This document shows, piece after piece, positions 15,392-23,334 of a stretch of DNA of 26,527 nucleotides (its first letter is position 1; each line of letters begins with the position of its first letter). Where the stretch lies: positions 1 through 26,527 of the forward strand of contig JADFKM010000026.1 of assembly GCA_022564935.1 (NCBI GenBank), in the 5' to 3' direction. The translations under genes and the position numbers were made by a program. This stretch comes from Candidatus Dadabacteria bacterium (GTDB lineage: Bacteria; Desulfobacterota_D; UBA1144; Nemesobacterales; JADFKM01). The notes below the pieces were generated by a model. It had not been told where the DNA came from and ran no database searches. It was given only the letters and a program-made list of their open reading frames with translations.

Positions 15392-17470
15392 ATGCCACAA
15401 GTAAGCAGAGCTTTCGTTACAATCTTTATGGTCTCTGTTTCACTCCTCGTGCCACTGCTCGCCGGGGCGCATCAGGCTCGAAACGAAAAGATTAACTGCA
15501 AAGAGGTTGTGAAAACCCCTTACTCCAACGACCCTGTAGAGAGGTACAAAAAAGGGTACTGTCACTTCAAGCGCAGAAACTGGACCGAAGCCTACCAGAT
15601 GCTCCTGGGACTCGAAAAGGAGCTTTACCACGCTGCGGGCTACGTCAACTACTACTCTGGGATTGCTCTAATGAAGCAGGGGAAATGGCCCGGAGCCGCG
15701 GAGCGCCTCTACACCGCGCTGAACTCACAACCCTCCGAGGGGCTTAGGAACAACATCCTGAGGCACCTCGGTCTCACCTACTTCGAGTTGGAGGAGTATG
15801 AGCGCGCCGTCTACACCTTCAGGCTACTCGGGCCAAAGGACACAAGGCCGTGGATAAAGGCGCTGTCGCTAAAGAAGATAGGCGACTCACTCGCCGCCCT
15901 CGGAAGGGGAGGCGAGGCGGTATCGGTATACAAAAAGCTTTGGCTTGAGTACCCCGAATCCGAGCTTGCCGAGACCGCCTTAAAAAAGGCGCGCAGGCTC
16001 GAGAGGCGCCACGGTATTCGCCTGAGCATCACGGCTTCGGACTACAGGGGTAGGGCGGACAAGCTGTTCGAGCTAAGGCTCTGGAAGGCGGCGTACAACA
16101 ATTACAGGAAGTCGAAGCAAACTTCATACGTTAAGATCAATATGGCCAAGTGCAAGTACCGACTGAGACGCTACCAGGACTCTTACAGGCTGCTCGAGGG
16201 GCTAAGCTCCCCCAAGGCCATGTGGTGGAAGGCGAAGAACAAGCAGAGGCTCGGAAGGGAAAGCGAGGCGATAAGCATATTCGCCTCGATTCACAAGACA
16301 CACCCCAAAAGCGGCCTGGCGGCCGACGCCCTTTACATGGCCGCAAGGCTTGAGCAGATTGAGGAGAACTACAAGCAGGCAGCAAAGCTCTACGACAGGC
16401 AGCTGCGGAAATACCCCAAGCACGAAACGGCTGACAAGGCGCACTGGCAGCTAGGATGGATGAAATACCGCGAGGGCAAGTTCGGCGAGGCCGAAGCCAA
16501 GTTTGCCAGGCTGTCCACACACGAAGGCCTCTACTGGAGGGCGAGGTCGGTAGAGAAGCAGGGTTTTGCCGCCAAAGCGCTGCTCCTTTACAAACGGCTA
16601 GCCGAAAGGAGCGTACCATCCTATTACTCACACCTTGCGCAGGATAAGACGGGCATAAAGAACGACAGAGCCAACCCCCTGCCCGAAATCAAAAACTCTG
16701 CGCTGGACAAAATAGAGCCGGTGAGGCGCAAGCGCATACAGTTCTTCTTAGATTTGGGCATATTCGAGGACGCCCGCGCCGAGCTTACGGGCATCGAGCG
16801 CTCAGCAAGAACAAAGAGGGAGCTTCTCGAGGCAAGCGCCCTTTACGCCCACGCACGCGACTACAACACCTCCATCAGGCTCGCAATCCGCTCCGGCTCG
16901 GGCGGCGCTAACGGCCTGGCCTACCCCAGGGGGATGAAGGAGCTCGTGTCGTCCTACGCAAAGCAGTACGGAGCCGACGAGCACCTCATCTACTCCATCA
17001 TACGCGAGGAGAGCCTTTTCCAGCCCGACGCCGTATCGATGTCGGGCGCCATCGGCCTCATGCAGATAATGCCCGCCACGGGAAGGGCCGTTGCCAGGAA
17101 GGAGAGGGTAAAGCGCTACAGGACGTCGTTCCTCTACTCGCCTGAAGTGAATATCAGGCTCGGCATCTCGTATTTCACTTCCCTCCTCGAAGATTTCGAC
17201 GGCGCCGCTCCCTACGCGCTGGCCGGATACAACGGAGGGCCGCACAACGTGAACAAATGGCGGAGCGAACACAGAAACCTCGACGTAGACGAGTTCGTCG
17301 AGGAAATCCCGTTCCGCGAAACTCGCAGATATGTAAAGCGTGTGCTAAGAACCTACGGGGTGTATAAATCGCTGTATTCCGGGGACGCCGGGAACGAAAA
17401 ACAGCCCGCCACACTGGGGCGCCAAGACCCGGCTGCCCCAATCATAAAGGCGCTTGAAGGGCTCTACTGA
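15392..17470 (+). CDS. slt: Soluble lytic murein transglycosylase
   Basis: 692 aa. Signal peptide at residues 1-27 (ends LLAGAHQA), a long superhelical region of TPR-like repeats (roughly 45-500) with many Tyr/Lys/Arg-rich helices, and a C-terminal SLT goose-type lysozyme domain (about 515-655). The catalytic acid is Glu540 in YSIIREESLF, followed by the conserved SGAIGLMQIMPATG and later APYALAGYNGGPHNV, matching Slt70-type enzymes. These cleave the MurNAc-GlcNAc bond of peptidoglycan in the periplasm to form anhydro ends, supporting wall turnover and insertion of machines. Length is close to Slt70 family members. No SD precedes the ATG. It converges with hisH. Confidence 0.96.
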   Translation: MPQVSRAFVTIFMVSVSLLVPLLAGAHQARNEKINCKEVVKTPYSNDPVERYKKGYCHFKRRNWTEAYQMLLGLEKELYHAAGYVNYYSGIALMKQGKWPGAAERLYTALNSQPSEGLRNNILRHLGLTYFELEEYERAVYTFRLLGPKDTRPWIKALSLKKIGDSLAALGRGGEAVSVYKKLWLEYPESELAETALKKARRLERRHGIRLSITASDYRGRADKLFELRLWKAAYNNYRKSKQTSYVKINMAKCKYRLRRYQDSYRLLEGLSSPKAMWWKAKNKQRLGRESEAISIFASIHKTHPKSGLAADALYMAARLEQIEENYKQAAKLYDRQLRKYPKHETADKAHWQLGWMKYREGKFGEAEAKFARLSTHEGLYWRARSVEKQGFAAKALLLYKRLAERSVPSYYSHLAQDKTGIKNDRANPLPEIKNSALDKIEPVRRKRIQFFLDLGIFEDARAELTGIERSARTKRELLEASALYAHARDYNTSIRLAIRSGSGGANGLAYPRGMKELVSSYAKQYGADEHLIYSIIREESLFQPDAVSMSGAIGLMQIMPATGRAVARKERVKRYRTSFLYSPEVNIRLGISYFTSLLEDFDGAAPYALAGYNGGPHNVNKWRSEHRNLDVDEFVEEIPFRETRRYVKRVLRTYGVYKSLYSGDAGNEKQPATLGRQDPAAPIIKALEGLY

Positions 17471-17553
17471 GCCTATCACTATTCAATATACCCTCCGGAT
17501 CTGGATTTATCGGGGTGGAGGAGAAAAATGACAAAAGGAAAAGTGGAAAAACT

Positions 17554-18195
17554 CTATGTTTTAATCCCTTCCACCATCTCCCCAAAGTTCTTGAGGATGC
17601 GGAGCCCTATGGCACCGCTCTTTTCCGGGTGGAACTGCGAGGCGAAGAGGCTGCCCTTCTGCACGGCTGAGGCGAACTCCACTCCGTACTCCGTAACCCC
17701 TGCGACCACGTCTTCGTCTGCAGGAGCGGGGTAGTAGGAATGGACGAAATAGAACCAGCTCCCCTCGGGGACGCCGTCCAGGGCTGGGCTGGGCATATCG
17801 TACCGTACACGGTTCCAGCCCATGTGCGGGATTATGAGCTTGCGTGTGCCGTTCCCGGGGTGTACGGACGGGAACCTGAGCACCTTGCCCCTCAACACGC
17901 CGAGGCCGCGCACACCGGGCGACTCCTCGCTCTCCTCGAAGAGCAGCTGGAGCCCCAGGCATATTCCCAGGAATGGTTTGCCGCTCTCGATATGCTCGAC
18001 TATGGGGCCTGTAAGGCCGTATTCTGTGAGGTTGTCCATGCACCTTCCAAAGGCGCCGACACCTGGAAGCACAACAGCGGGAGACGACGCAATCAACTCA
18101 GGGTCGCGGGTCACGGTCGCGTCGAAGCCCAGCTTATGAAACGCTTTCTCGACGCTCCGCAAATTCCCCATACCGTAATCTACTATGACTATCAT
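17554..18195 (-). CDS. hisH: Imidazole glycerol phosphate synthase, glutamine amidotransferase subunit
   Basis: 213 aa, full length. Class I glutaminase: opening IVIVDYGMGNLRSV, nucleophile Cys79 in FLGICLGLQLLF, and His189/Glu191 in QFHPEKSG complete the triad. HisH releases ammonia from glutamine and channels it to HisF, which builds imidazole glycerol phosphate and AICAR in histidine synthesis. It begins two bases after the hisB stop codon, so the two genes are translationally coupled. hisA and hisF, often next in line, are not downstream; instead the gene converges with slt, so the remaining his genes must lie elsewhere. Confidence 0.97.
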   Translation of the reverse strand: MIVIVDYGMGNLRSVEKAFHKLGFDATVTRDPELIASSPAVVLPGVGAFGRCMDNLTEYGLTGPIVEHIESGKPFLGICLGLQLLFEESEESPGVRGLGVLRGKVLRFPSVHPGNGTRKLIIPHMGWNRVRYDMPSPALDGVPEGSWFYFVHSYYPAPADEDVVAGVTEYGVEFASAVQKGSLFASQFHPEKSGAIGLRILKNFGEMVEGIKT

Positions 18196-18197
18196 AC

Positions 18198-18785
18198 TTA
18201 AAGCCTGCCCTTTGTGGACGGCACGTCGTTCGAGCGCGGGTTGAGGGCCATCGCTCCGTCGAGAGCGCGCGCAACGGACTTGAACATCGCCTCGATGATG
18301 TGGTGCAGGTTGCCGCCGTACTTAAGCTCTATGTGCAGGTTGCACTGCAGGGTGTTCGAGAAGGACTTGAAGAACTCCTCGCAAAGCTCCGCGTCGAAGT
18401 CCCCCACCTTTCCTGAAAGCTCCTTCGCGTTGAATACGAAATAGGGCCTGCCGCTCAGGTCGACGGCTGTGTTCACAAGGGTCTCGTCGAAGGGGAGGAG
18501 ACAGTCGCCGAAGCGCGTTATGCCGCTCTTTTCGCCGAGAGCCTTGGAGACGGCCTCTCCGAGCGCGATACCCACGTCCTCGACGGTGTGGTGGTGGTCC
18601 ACCTGCAGGTCGCCGAGCGCGCGAATCCGCAGGTCGAAGAGCCCGTGCTTTGCGAACTGAGCGAGCATGTGGTTGAAGAACGGGATGCCGGTCTCTATGT
18701 CGTAGCTCCCTGCGCCGTCGAGAGTGATATCGACGTTGACTTTCACCTCTGAGGTCTTCCTCGTTACTTTCGCTTTCCTCGCCAT
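18198..18785 (-). CDS. hisB: Imidazoleglycerol-phosphate dehydratase
   Basis: 195 aa, the usual size of monofunctional HisB (no histidinol-phosphatase domain). Metal-binding motifs of the family are visible: His39 in PFFNHML, the H64-H65-H66-T-V-E-D cluster, and His161-His162-x-x-E165 (NLHHIIEAMFKS); the C-terminus ends with NDVPSTKGRL. It uses two Mn2+ ions to dehydrate imidazole glycerol phosphate to imidazole acetol phosphate. It is the first gene of a two-gene hisB-hisH unit. The ATG at 18785 has only a weak SD (GGGAT). Upstream lies the marR relic, so no hisD or hisC accompanies it. Confidence 0.97.
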   Translation of the reverse strand: MARKAKVTRKTSEVKVNVDITLDGAGSYDIETGIPFFNHMLAQFAKHGLFDLRIRALGDLQVDHHHTVEDVGIALGEAVSKALGEKSGITRFGDCLLPFDETLVNTAVDLSGRPYFVFNAKELSGKVGDFDAELCEEFFKSFSNTLQCNLHIELKYGGNLHHIIEAMFKSVARALDGAMALNPRSNDVPSTKGRL

Positions 18786-18891
18786 CGGTATGTATCCCGG
18801 ATTTGAATCGACAAAGTAGGATAGCCGAAAATCGCCTTATATCCAACTCTGCGCTTCAGGCACGAAAACAGCAGGCTGCAAGGGCAGGGCA

Positions 18892-19178
18892 TCACGACGG
18901 GAAGCACTTTCCGAACTTCATCAGCAGCATGGGCGAGCCCCACAGCCTCAGATTCCTCGTGAGCGTGGTGTTGTCCATGCCCAGAACCTCCGCAAGACGG
19001 GTAAGGGGGACCGGGGCCCGACAAGCGCCGTTGCGACGAGCACCGGGAACTGAGTGGCCTTGATGCCCGTGGGGCGGAACGCCTCGTCGAAGACCTGTGT
19101 AACGGCACGCGTGGTCTTCCTCAGGATGGTGCACATGCAGCCCCGGCACTGCATCAGAAGCCCTTTATCTATACTCAT
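18892..19178 (-). pseudogene. marR-family regulator, frameshifted and truncated
   Basis: ATG at 19178 has a textbook SD (AAGGAGGTGAT at about 19185-19195). The first frame gives a MarR N-terminal helix (CMCTILRKTTRAVTQVFDEA) then F-R-P-T-G-I-K-A-T-Q-F-P-V-L, but the wing-helix recognition part (VPLTRLAEVLGMDNTTLTRN) is in another frame. The switch lies near 19015 in a G/C run; one extra G would rejoin both halves. After the recognition helix the frame ends at 18892 without the wing and dimerisation helices, so even a corrected protein would be ~95 aa instead of ~145. The intact SD suggests recent decay. A sequencing indel could explain the first break but not the missing C-terminus. Confidence 0.7.
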
Positions 19179-19199
19179 CTGCTAATCACCTCCTTTCAC

Positions 19200-19209
19200 T
19201 AGAATTCTA
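19200..19209. promoter_or_regulatory. Palindrome upstream of the marR relic
   Basis: A perfect 10-bp palindrome (TAGAATTCTA) sits just upstream of the marR relic's SD, where a MarR-type autoregulatory operator would be expected. It is short for a MarR site and may be coincidental. Confidence 0.3.
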
Positions 19210-19409
19210 CGAATAGTACAAACAGCGGCTCTGCGGCAAGCAACTTTGCTGTATATGCATTAATGCTCGCGATGAACTACCCCTGGAGGTGAAACCTTTC
19301 ATCGGTTCGATTGTCGTATTCAGGAAATTATGAGGGGAAGAGGGGGCGGACTAAGTCGACCCCCAGAGGGCAAAAACTTCCCCCTACCCCATGCCTAGAA
19401 GGATCAATT

Positions 19410-19733
19410 TCAGTTCAGCACGTTTTCAAGTGCGTCTTGAATCTGTCCCTTGGGCACGGCGCCCACGATCTTACCAACTTCGGTTTGTCCGTTGAAAATG
19501 ATCAAAGTCGGGATGCTCCTGACGCCGAATCTTGCAGCTGTCTTGGAATTTTCATCTACGTTGAGCTTCACCACCTTGACCTTCCCCTCGTAATCCCGCG
19601 CGATTTCCTCTACTATCGGTCCGAGGGCTTTACAAGGCCCGCACCATTCAGCCCAGAAGTCTACTAGTACCGGACCCTCTGATTTTAAGACGTCATCGAA
19701 AGTCTTGTCCGTAAGCTTTATCACGCTGCTCAT
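19410..19733 (-). CDS. trxA: Thioredoxin
   Basis: 107 aa, classic thioredoxin. Active site Trp30-Cys31-Gly-Pro-Cys34 in VDFWAEWCGPCK, cis-Pro75 in RSIPTLIIF, and the buried Asp25. It reduces protein disulfides in the cytosol with electrons from thioredoxin reductase; there is no signal peptide. The ATG at 19733 is fixed by a strong SD (AAAGGAGGT, seven bases before it), although the frame is open further upstream to 19862. No thioredoxin reductase is adjacent. Confidence 0.97.
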   Translation of the reverse strand: MSSVIKLTDKTFDDVLKSEGPVLVDFWAEWCGPCKALGPIVEEIARDYEGKVKVVKLNVDENSKTAARFGVRSIPTLIIFNGQTEVGKIVGAVPKGQIQDALENVLN

Positions 19734-19898
19734 GTGAACTACCTCCTTTGTGTATTTGCCATTTTCTATGATTAGATGTATCGCTAAAGGAAAAGATTCA
19801 TTTTCCTCCTCAAAATATACGAAAGCCCGGCGCTGCCCCTGTAATCCCTCACATGCCCCCACTAATTTCCACTCCGGGAGCCGCAGCTAAAAAATTGT

Positions 19899-19928
19899 TT
19901 GGATTAATTAGAAACAGAGCAGTATAAT
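19899..19928 (+). promoter_or_regulatory. Promoter of the Lon-N domain gene, predicting a leaderless mRNA
   Basis: TTGGAT (19899-19904), 18-bp spacer, perfect TATAAT (19923-19928). Six bases later comes the ATG at 19935, so standard -10 to start spacing puts +1 on the A of ATG. The gene has no SD, which agrees with leaderless translation. Confidence 0.6.
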
Positions 19929-19934
19929 TTAGTT

Positions 19935-20639
19935 ATGGAAACCATTTCATTACCCCTTGACGAGGTTGTCGCACTGGAGGATTTTTCAGGGGTAATACCC
20001 CTGTTTCCGCTCTCCACGGTGGTTTTCTTCCCGCACACACTCCTCCCTCTTCACATATTCGAGCCTAGGTACAGGGAGATGGTAAACGACGTCATCGACA
20101 ACGAAAAGATAATCGGCATGGTGCTCCTCAAGCCGGGCTGGGAGAAGGACTACGCCGGTAACCCCGAGATCTTCGATGTGGCGGGCATGGGAAGGATCAT
20201 AAACGTCGAGCCGGCAAAGGACGGCAGGATGAACATCGTCCTCTACGGTCTGAAGCGGGTTAGAATAGTGGATATTGTAAAAGAGCACCCCTACAGGTCG
20301 GCGAAAGTGGAGATAATGGACAACGAGCACACCCGGAATGATAAGCAATACAGCAAGAGACTGGACGAGCTGGTAGCGAGCTGGAACAAGCTGCTCGGCA
20401 AGGAGTACGAATCGAAGAGGATCAGACTGCAGCGGGACTTCGGCCTCGAACAGGCCGTTGATTTCATCGCCTCTTCCGAGATATCAAACGTATTCGAGAA
20501 GCAGGACATTCTGGAGGAAAAAAGCCTGCATAAAAGGGCCGAAAAGGTGATCAGCTACCTCGAAACCAGGTACGAAATAGTCTCCATAATGGAAGGGAAA
20601 AGGCCCGATCAGATCTTAGAAAAACGAAATCTTAACTAA
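19935..20639 (+). CDS. Lon N-terminal (substrate-binding) domain protein
   Basis: 234 aa consisting of a stand-alone Lon N-terminal domain (LON_substr_bdg) without ATPase or protease parts. It opens with VIPLFPLSTVVFFPHTLLPL, then HIFEPRYREMV, and a central G-x-G-R-I-I-N-V-E-P-x-x-D-G-R-x-N strand, followed by a Lys/Glu-rich helical C-terminal half. Such proteins are common in bacteria and are thought to bind peptides or partner proteases, but function is unproven. The first ~19 residues precede the conserved domain. There is no SD; a perfect TATAAT six bases before the ATG supports a leaderless transcript and this start. Its stop codon overlaps that of the convergent hydrolase. Confidence 0.92.
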   Translation: METISLPLDEVVALEDFSGVIPLFPLSTVVFFPHTLLPLHIFEPRYREMVNDVIDNEKIIGMVLLKPGWEKDYAGNPEIFDVAGMGRIINVEPAKDGRMNIVLYGLKRVRIVDIVKEHPYRSAKVEIMDNEHTRNDKQYSKRLDELVASWNKLLGKEYESKRIRLQRDFGLEQAVDFIASSEISNVFEKQDILEEKSLHKRAEKVISYLETRYEIVSIMEGKRPDQILEKRNLN

Positions 20640-21424
20640 CCCAATAAAAAATCAAGGACGATGTCGTCGACTTCGCTCTGCTTCTCCCTCCAGAACCCGT
20701 GTCCAACCCCCTCGAACTCAACAAGGCGCGAGCCGGGAATCAGCCTGGAAAGCTCTCTTGAGCGCCGGGGAGCAACTATCAGATCCCTCTCGCCGAGCAT
20801 GATGAGCGTGGGGCAGCTTATACCTCCAACAAGCTCCGAGGTGTCGTGCCTCTGGCAGGCACGGTTCTGCCGCAAGTAACCGGCGACGGCTTCGGGGCTT
20901 TCCCTGATCATCGACATTGCGTTCTTTATCGACGAAAGGTTCCGCTCGATGTACTCCCTTGTGTAGCCCCAGAACAGCGCGCACATCCACACAGAACCGA
21001 ACCCGAGCTTGGCGGCGGTCTCCCGGCCGAGTCGTAGGATCTCATCTCCTACTTCGTCCCTCGAGGCGCAGGTACAGCCCAGCACAAGCTTGCTTACCTT
21101 CTCCGGGTGCTTTATGGCTAACCACTGCCCTATCATCCCGCCCATGGACTTGCCCGCAACACGGGCCGACTCGATACCGAGGTGCTCTATCAAAGCGGCA
21201 GTATCGTCGGCCATCTGCTCGATTGAGTACGGCTCGTCGGGCTTGTCCGTTTTGCCCGCACCCCGGTTGTCGAGCACGACCACCTTGAAGTGCCTAGAAT
21301 AAAGCGGCACCTGCGTCGCCCAGCTCTGCGTCTGACTCCCCAGCCCGCCTATCAATACCACTGGCTCGCCCTTACCGTGAACCTCGTAGTACATCGTTAT
21401 ACCGTTTACTTTCGCAAAAGGCAC
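20636..21424 (-). CDS. Alpha/beta hydrolase
   Basis: 262 aa, with the complete catalytic triad visible: nucleophile Ser93 (VAGKSMGGMIGQ), Asp214 (MLGERDLIV) and His242 (EGVGHGFW). The HG-type oxyanion region reads LIGGLGSQTQSW, and LDNRGAGKTDKP is typical of the 3-oxoadipate enol-lactonase/haloperoxidase-like group. Substrate cannot be assigned. The start is taken as GTG at 21424, since GAGAGGG then sits eight bases upstream and the protein begins PFAKVNGITMYYEVHG as relatives do; a GTG at 21433 would leave no room for an SD. No signal peptide, so cytoplasmic. Confidence 0.92.
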   Translation of the reverse strand: MPFAKVNGITMYYEVHGKGEPVVLIGGLGSQTQSWATQVPLYSRHFKVVVLDNRGAGKTDKPDEPYSIEQMADDTAALIEHLGIESARVAGKSMGGMIGQWLAIKHPEKVSKLVLGCTCASRDEVGDEILRLGRETAAKLGFGSVWMCALFWGYTREYIERNLSSIKNAMSMIRESPEAVAGYLRQNRACQRHDTSELVGGISCPTLIMLGERDLIVAPRRSRELSRLIPGSRLVEFEGVGHGFWREKQSEVDDIVLDFLLG

Positions 21425-21475
21425 CTTATACACCCTCTCAATAATTCGCCCATCAACCTCGCAGACAACACCCCA

Positions 21476-21916
21476 TCATTTCCCCTCAGTTCCCCCGCCG
21501 GGCTTGTCCCTGATGCTCTCAAGGTACTCCTTCAAAATCACGACCGCCGCCATCTTGTCCACCACCTTTCTGCGCTTCTCCCTGCTCACATCGGCCTCGA
21601 TGAGCGCCCGCTCGGCCTCGAATGTCGAGAAGCTCTCGTCCCAGTGCACGACGCTGACGCCCAGCTCGGCGGCCACCCGCTCGGAAAACCTGAGTATTTC
21701 CTTCCCCCTGCCTCCCACAGTGCCGTCACCCACATACGGCACTCCGACCACTATCTCGCCCGGTCTGTACTCGGCCACTATCTTCGCGAGCTCCTCGATG
21801 TCCCGCTCCAGCGTTTTTCTCCTCAGCGTGACGAGGCCGTTCGCGGTGATGCGAAGCTCGTCGCTCACCGCCACGCCTATGGTCTTAGTACCTACATCCA
21901 GGGCGAGAACCCTCAT
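21476..21916 (-). CDS. ruvX: RuvX/YqgF family nuclease (pre-16S rRNA processing)
   Basis: 146 aa. RNase H-like fold with the conserved start MRVLALDVGTKTIGVAVSDE (Asp7), the central IVVGVPYVGDGT motif, WDESFSTFEAERAL, and the late Asp in VDKMAAVVILKEYLES. YqgF/RuvX proteins are near-universal in bacteria and process the 5' end of 16S rRNA; the older label is putative Holliday junction resolvase. The start at 21916 fits the conserved N-terminus, although the frame is open upstream to 21988. No SD; a TACAAT lies seven bases upstream. Confidence 0.95.
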   Translation of the reverse strand: MRVLALDVGTKTIGVAVSDELRITANGLVTLRRKTLERDIEELAKIVAEYRPGEIVVGVPYVGDGTVGGRGKEILRFSERVAAELGVSVVHWDESFSTFEAERALIEADVSREKRRKVVDKMAAVVILKEYLESIRDKPGGGTEGK

Positions 21917-21923
21917 CGAAAAA

Positions 21924-21929
21924 ATTGTA
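21924..21929 (-). promoter_or_regulatory. Putative -10 for a leaderless ruvX transcript
   Basis: TACAAT on the minus strand (5/6 match) ends seven bases before the ruvX ATG, placing +1 about one base before the start codon. No well-spaced TTGACA is present. Confidence 0.35.
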
Positions 21930-22060
21930 CCTGAAGTACACCGAGGCCAATAACGGGGTATGTGAGGGATTTGAGCTCCGCCGCACACAGTCCCGACTTA
22001 CAAGGGTTCATAAATTTATCGCATACTCGTCTTTAGTGGAGGGCAGTATACTACAAAATT

Positions 22061-23263
22061 TTATCCTTTTTCTTTCACAATGTATCCGTTTTTTCTTAGA
22101 AGTTTATGGATTTCCTTCTGATGCTCGAAGCTTTTAGTTTCCAGGCTTATTTCCACGATTGCTTTATCGATCGGAATGTCTCTTGAAAACCTGTCGTGGA
22201 AAATCTGAACAATATTTGCCCTTACCGTCCCAAGCAGAGAAGCGAGCTTCCCTATTGAGCCTGGAACATCGGGCAGCTCCACTATAAACCTTATAAATCT
22301 TCCGCTCTTTACCAGTCCCCTCTCTATAATTCTTGCAAGTATGTTTACATCTATATTCCCGCCGCTTACTACGATCACGGTTTTCTTCCCGCGAAACTCC
22401 TTTTTTCTTTTAAAAAGCCCCGCAAGCCCCACAGCGCCCGCGCCCTCTGCTACGATTCTCTTCCTCTCGGTTAAATGCAGAAGCGCGTCTTCGATTTCGT
22501 TTTCGTCAACCGTAAAAATATCGTCCACATATTTTTTAACAACCTCAAAGGTGAGCACTCCAGCCTTTTTAATTGCAATTCCGTCGGCTATCGTCTGCAA
22601 CGAACCGCCCTCCACAATATGTCCTTCCTTAATAGAAAGAAACATGGACGGCGCACTGCTCGATTGTACGCCTACTATCCTAACTTTGGGATTAATCTCT
22701 TTAAGAGCAACAGATATTCCCGAAATTAAACCACCGCCTCCAACGGGCACAAAAACTACTTCCACATTCTTCAGTGAATCCATAATTTCAAGTCCGATGG
22801 TGCCCTGTCCCGCTATAACGTCCGGGTCGTCAAAGGCGTGAATGAAAGAGTATCCTGAACCCTCTTCGAGCTGCTTTGCAAATATGTAGGCCTCATTAAA
22901 CGTATTTCCGGAAAGAATTACTTCCGCCCCATAATGTTTAACGGCAAGTATTTTATTTATTGGACTCGATTCCGGCATGACCAAAGTCGCCCTCATACCG
23001 AGGAGATTTGCGGCAAGGGCTACCCCCTGCGCATGATTCCCGGCCGATGCTGCAATAACGTTTTTCGTCTTTCCACGCAATTTATAAAGCTTATTATAAG
23101 CCCCGCGAATCTTAAACGAGCCGGTTCTTTGAAGGTTTTCGAGTTTAAGGTACACATTTATTCCCGTAAGCTCGCTCAATGAATATGAGTAAACAACAGG
23201 CGTATTGTATGCTACGTCTTTTAACCTTTTTGCCCCTTCTTTTATTCCGTTCATTGTAATCAT
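22061..23263 (-). CDS. ilvA: Threonine ammonia-lyase (biosynthetic-type, with ACT domain)
   Basis: 400 aa. PLP-dependent fold II enzyme: Lys51 in RTGSFKIRGAYNKL binds PLP, SAGNHAQGVALAAN and the Gly-rich phosphate loop VPVGGGGLISG are canonical, and SGGNIDVNILARIIERGL marks the end of the catalytic domain. Residues ~330-400 form an ACT-like regulatory domain (VELPDVPGSIGKLASLLG...). It deaminates threonine to 2-oxobutanoate, the entry to isoleucine synthesis; the ~400-residue TdcB-with-ACT layout is common outside enterobacteria. Codon use is clearly A+T-rich compared with ruvX and the methyltransferase around it, hinting at a different origin. A TATAAT (complement of 23306-23311) about 42 bases upstream may be its -10. 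The SD is weak. Confidence 0.94.
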   Translation of the reverse strand: MITMNGIKEGAKRLKDVAYNTPVVYSYSLSELTGINVYLKLENLQRTGSFKIRGAYNKLYKLRGKTKNVIAASAGNHAQGVALAANLLGMRATLVMPESSPINKILAVKHYGAEVILSGNTFNEAYIFAKQLEEGSGYSFIHAFDDPDVIAGQGTIGLEIMDSLKNVEVVFVPVGGGGLISGISVALKEINPKVRIVGVQSSSAPSMFLSIKEGHIVEGGSLQTIADGIAIKKAGVLTFEVVKKYVDDIFTVDENEIEDALLHLTERKRIVAEGAGAVGLAGLFKRKKEFRGKKTVIVVSGGNIDVNILARIIERGLVKSGRFIRFIVELPDVPGSIGKLASLLGTVRANIVQIFHDRFSRDIPIDKAIVEISLETKSFEHQKEIHKLLRKNGYIVKEKG

Positions 23264-23334
23264 GAAATGATTCTCAAATTAAATACTCTTGGGTTTATAG
23301 CTTAAATTATACAGCGAGTGTAAAAACACCGTGC

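Noticed and set aside
19290-19310. tRNA T-arm-like GGTTCGATT
   Set aside because: No matching acceptor, D-arm or anticodon stem could be built around it.
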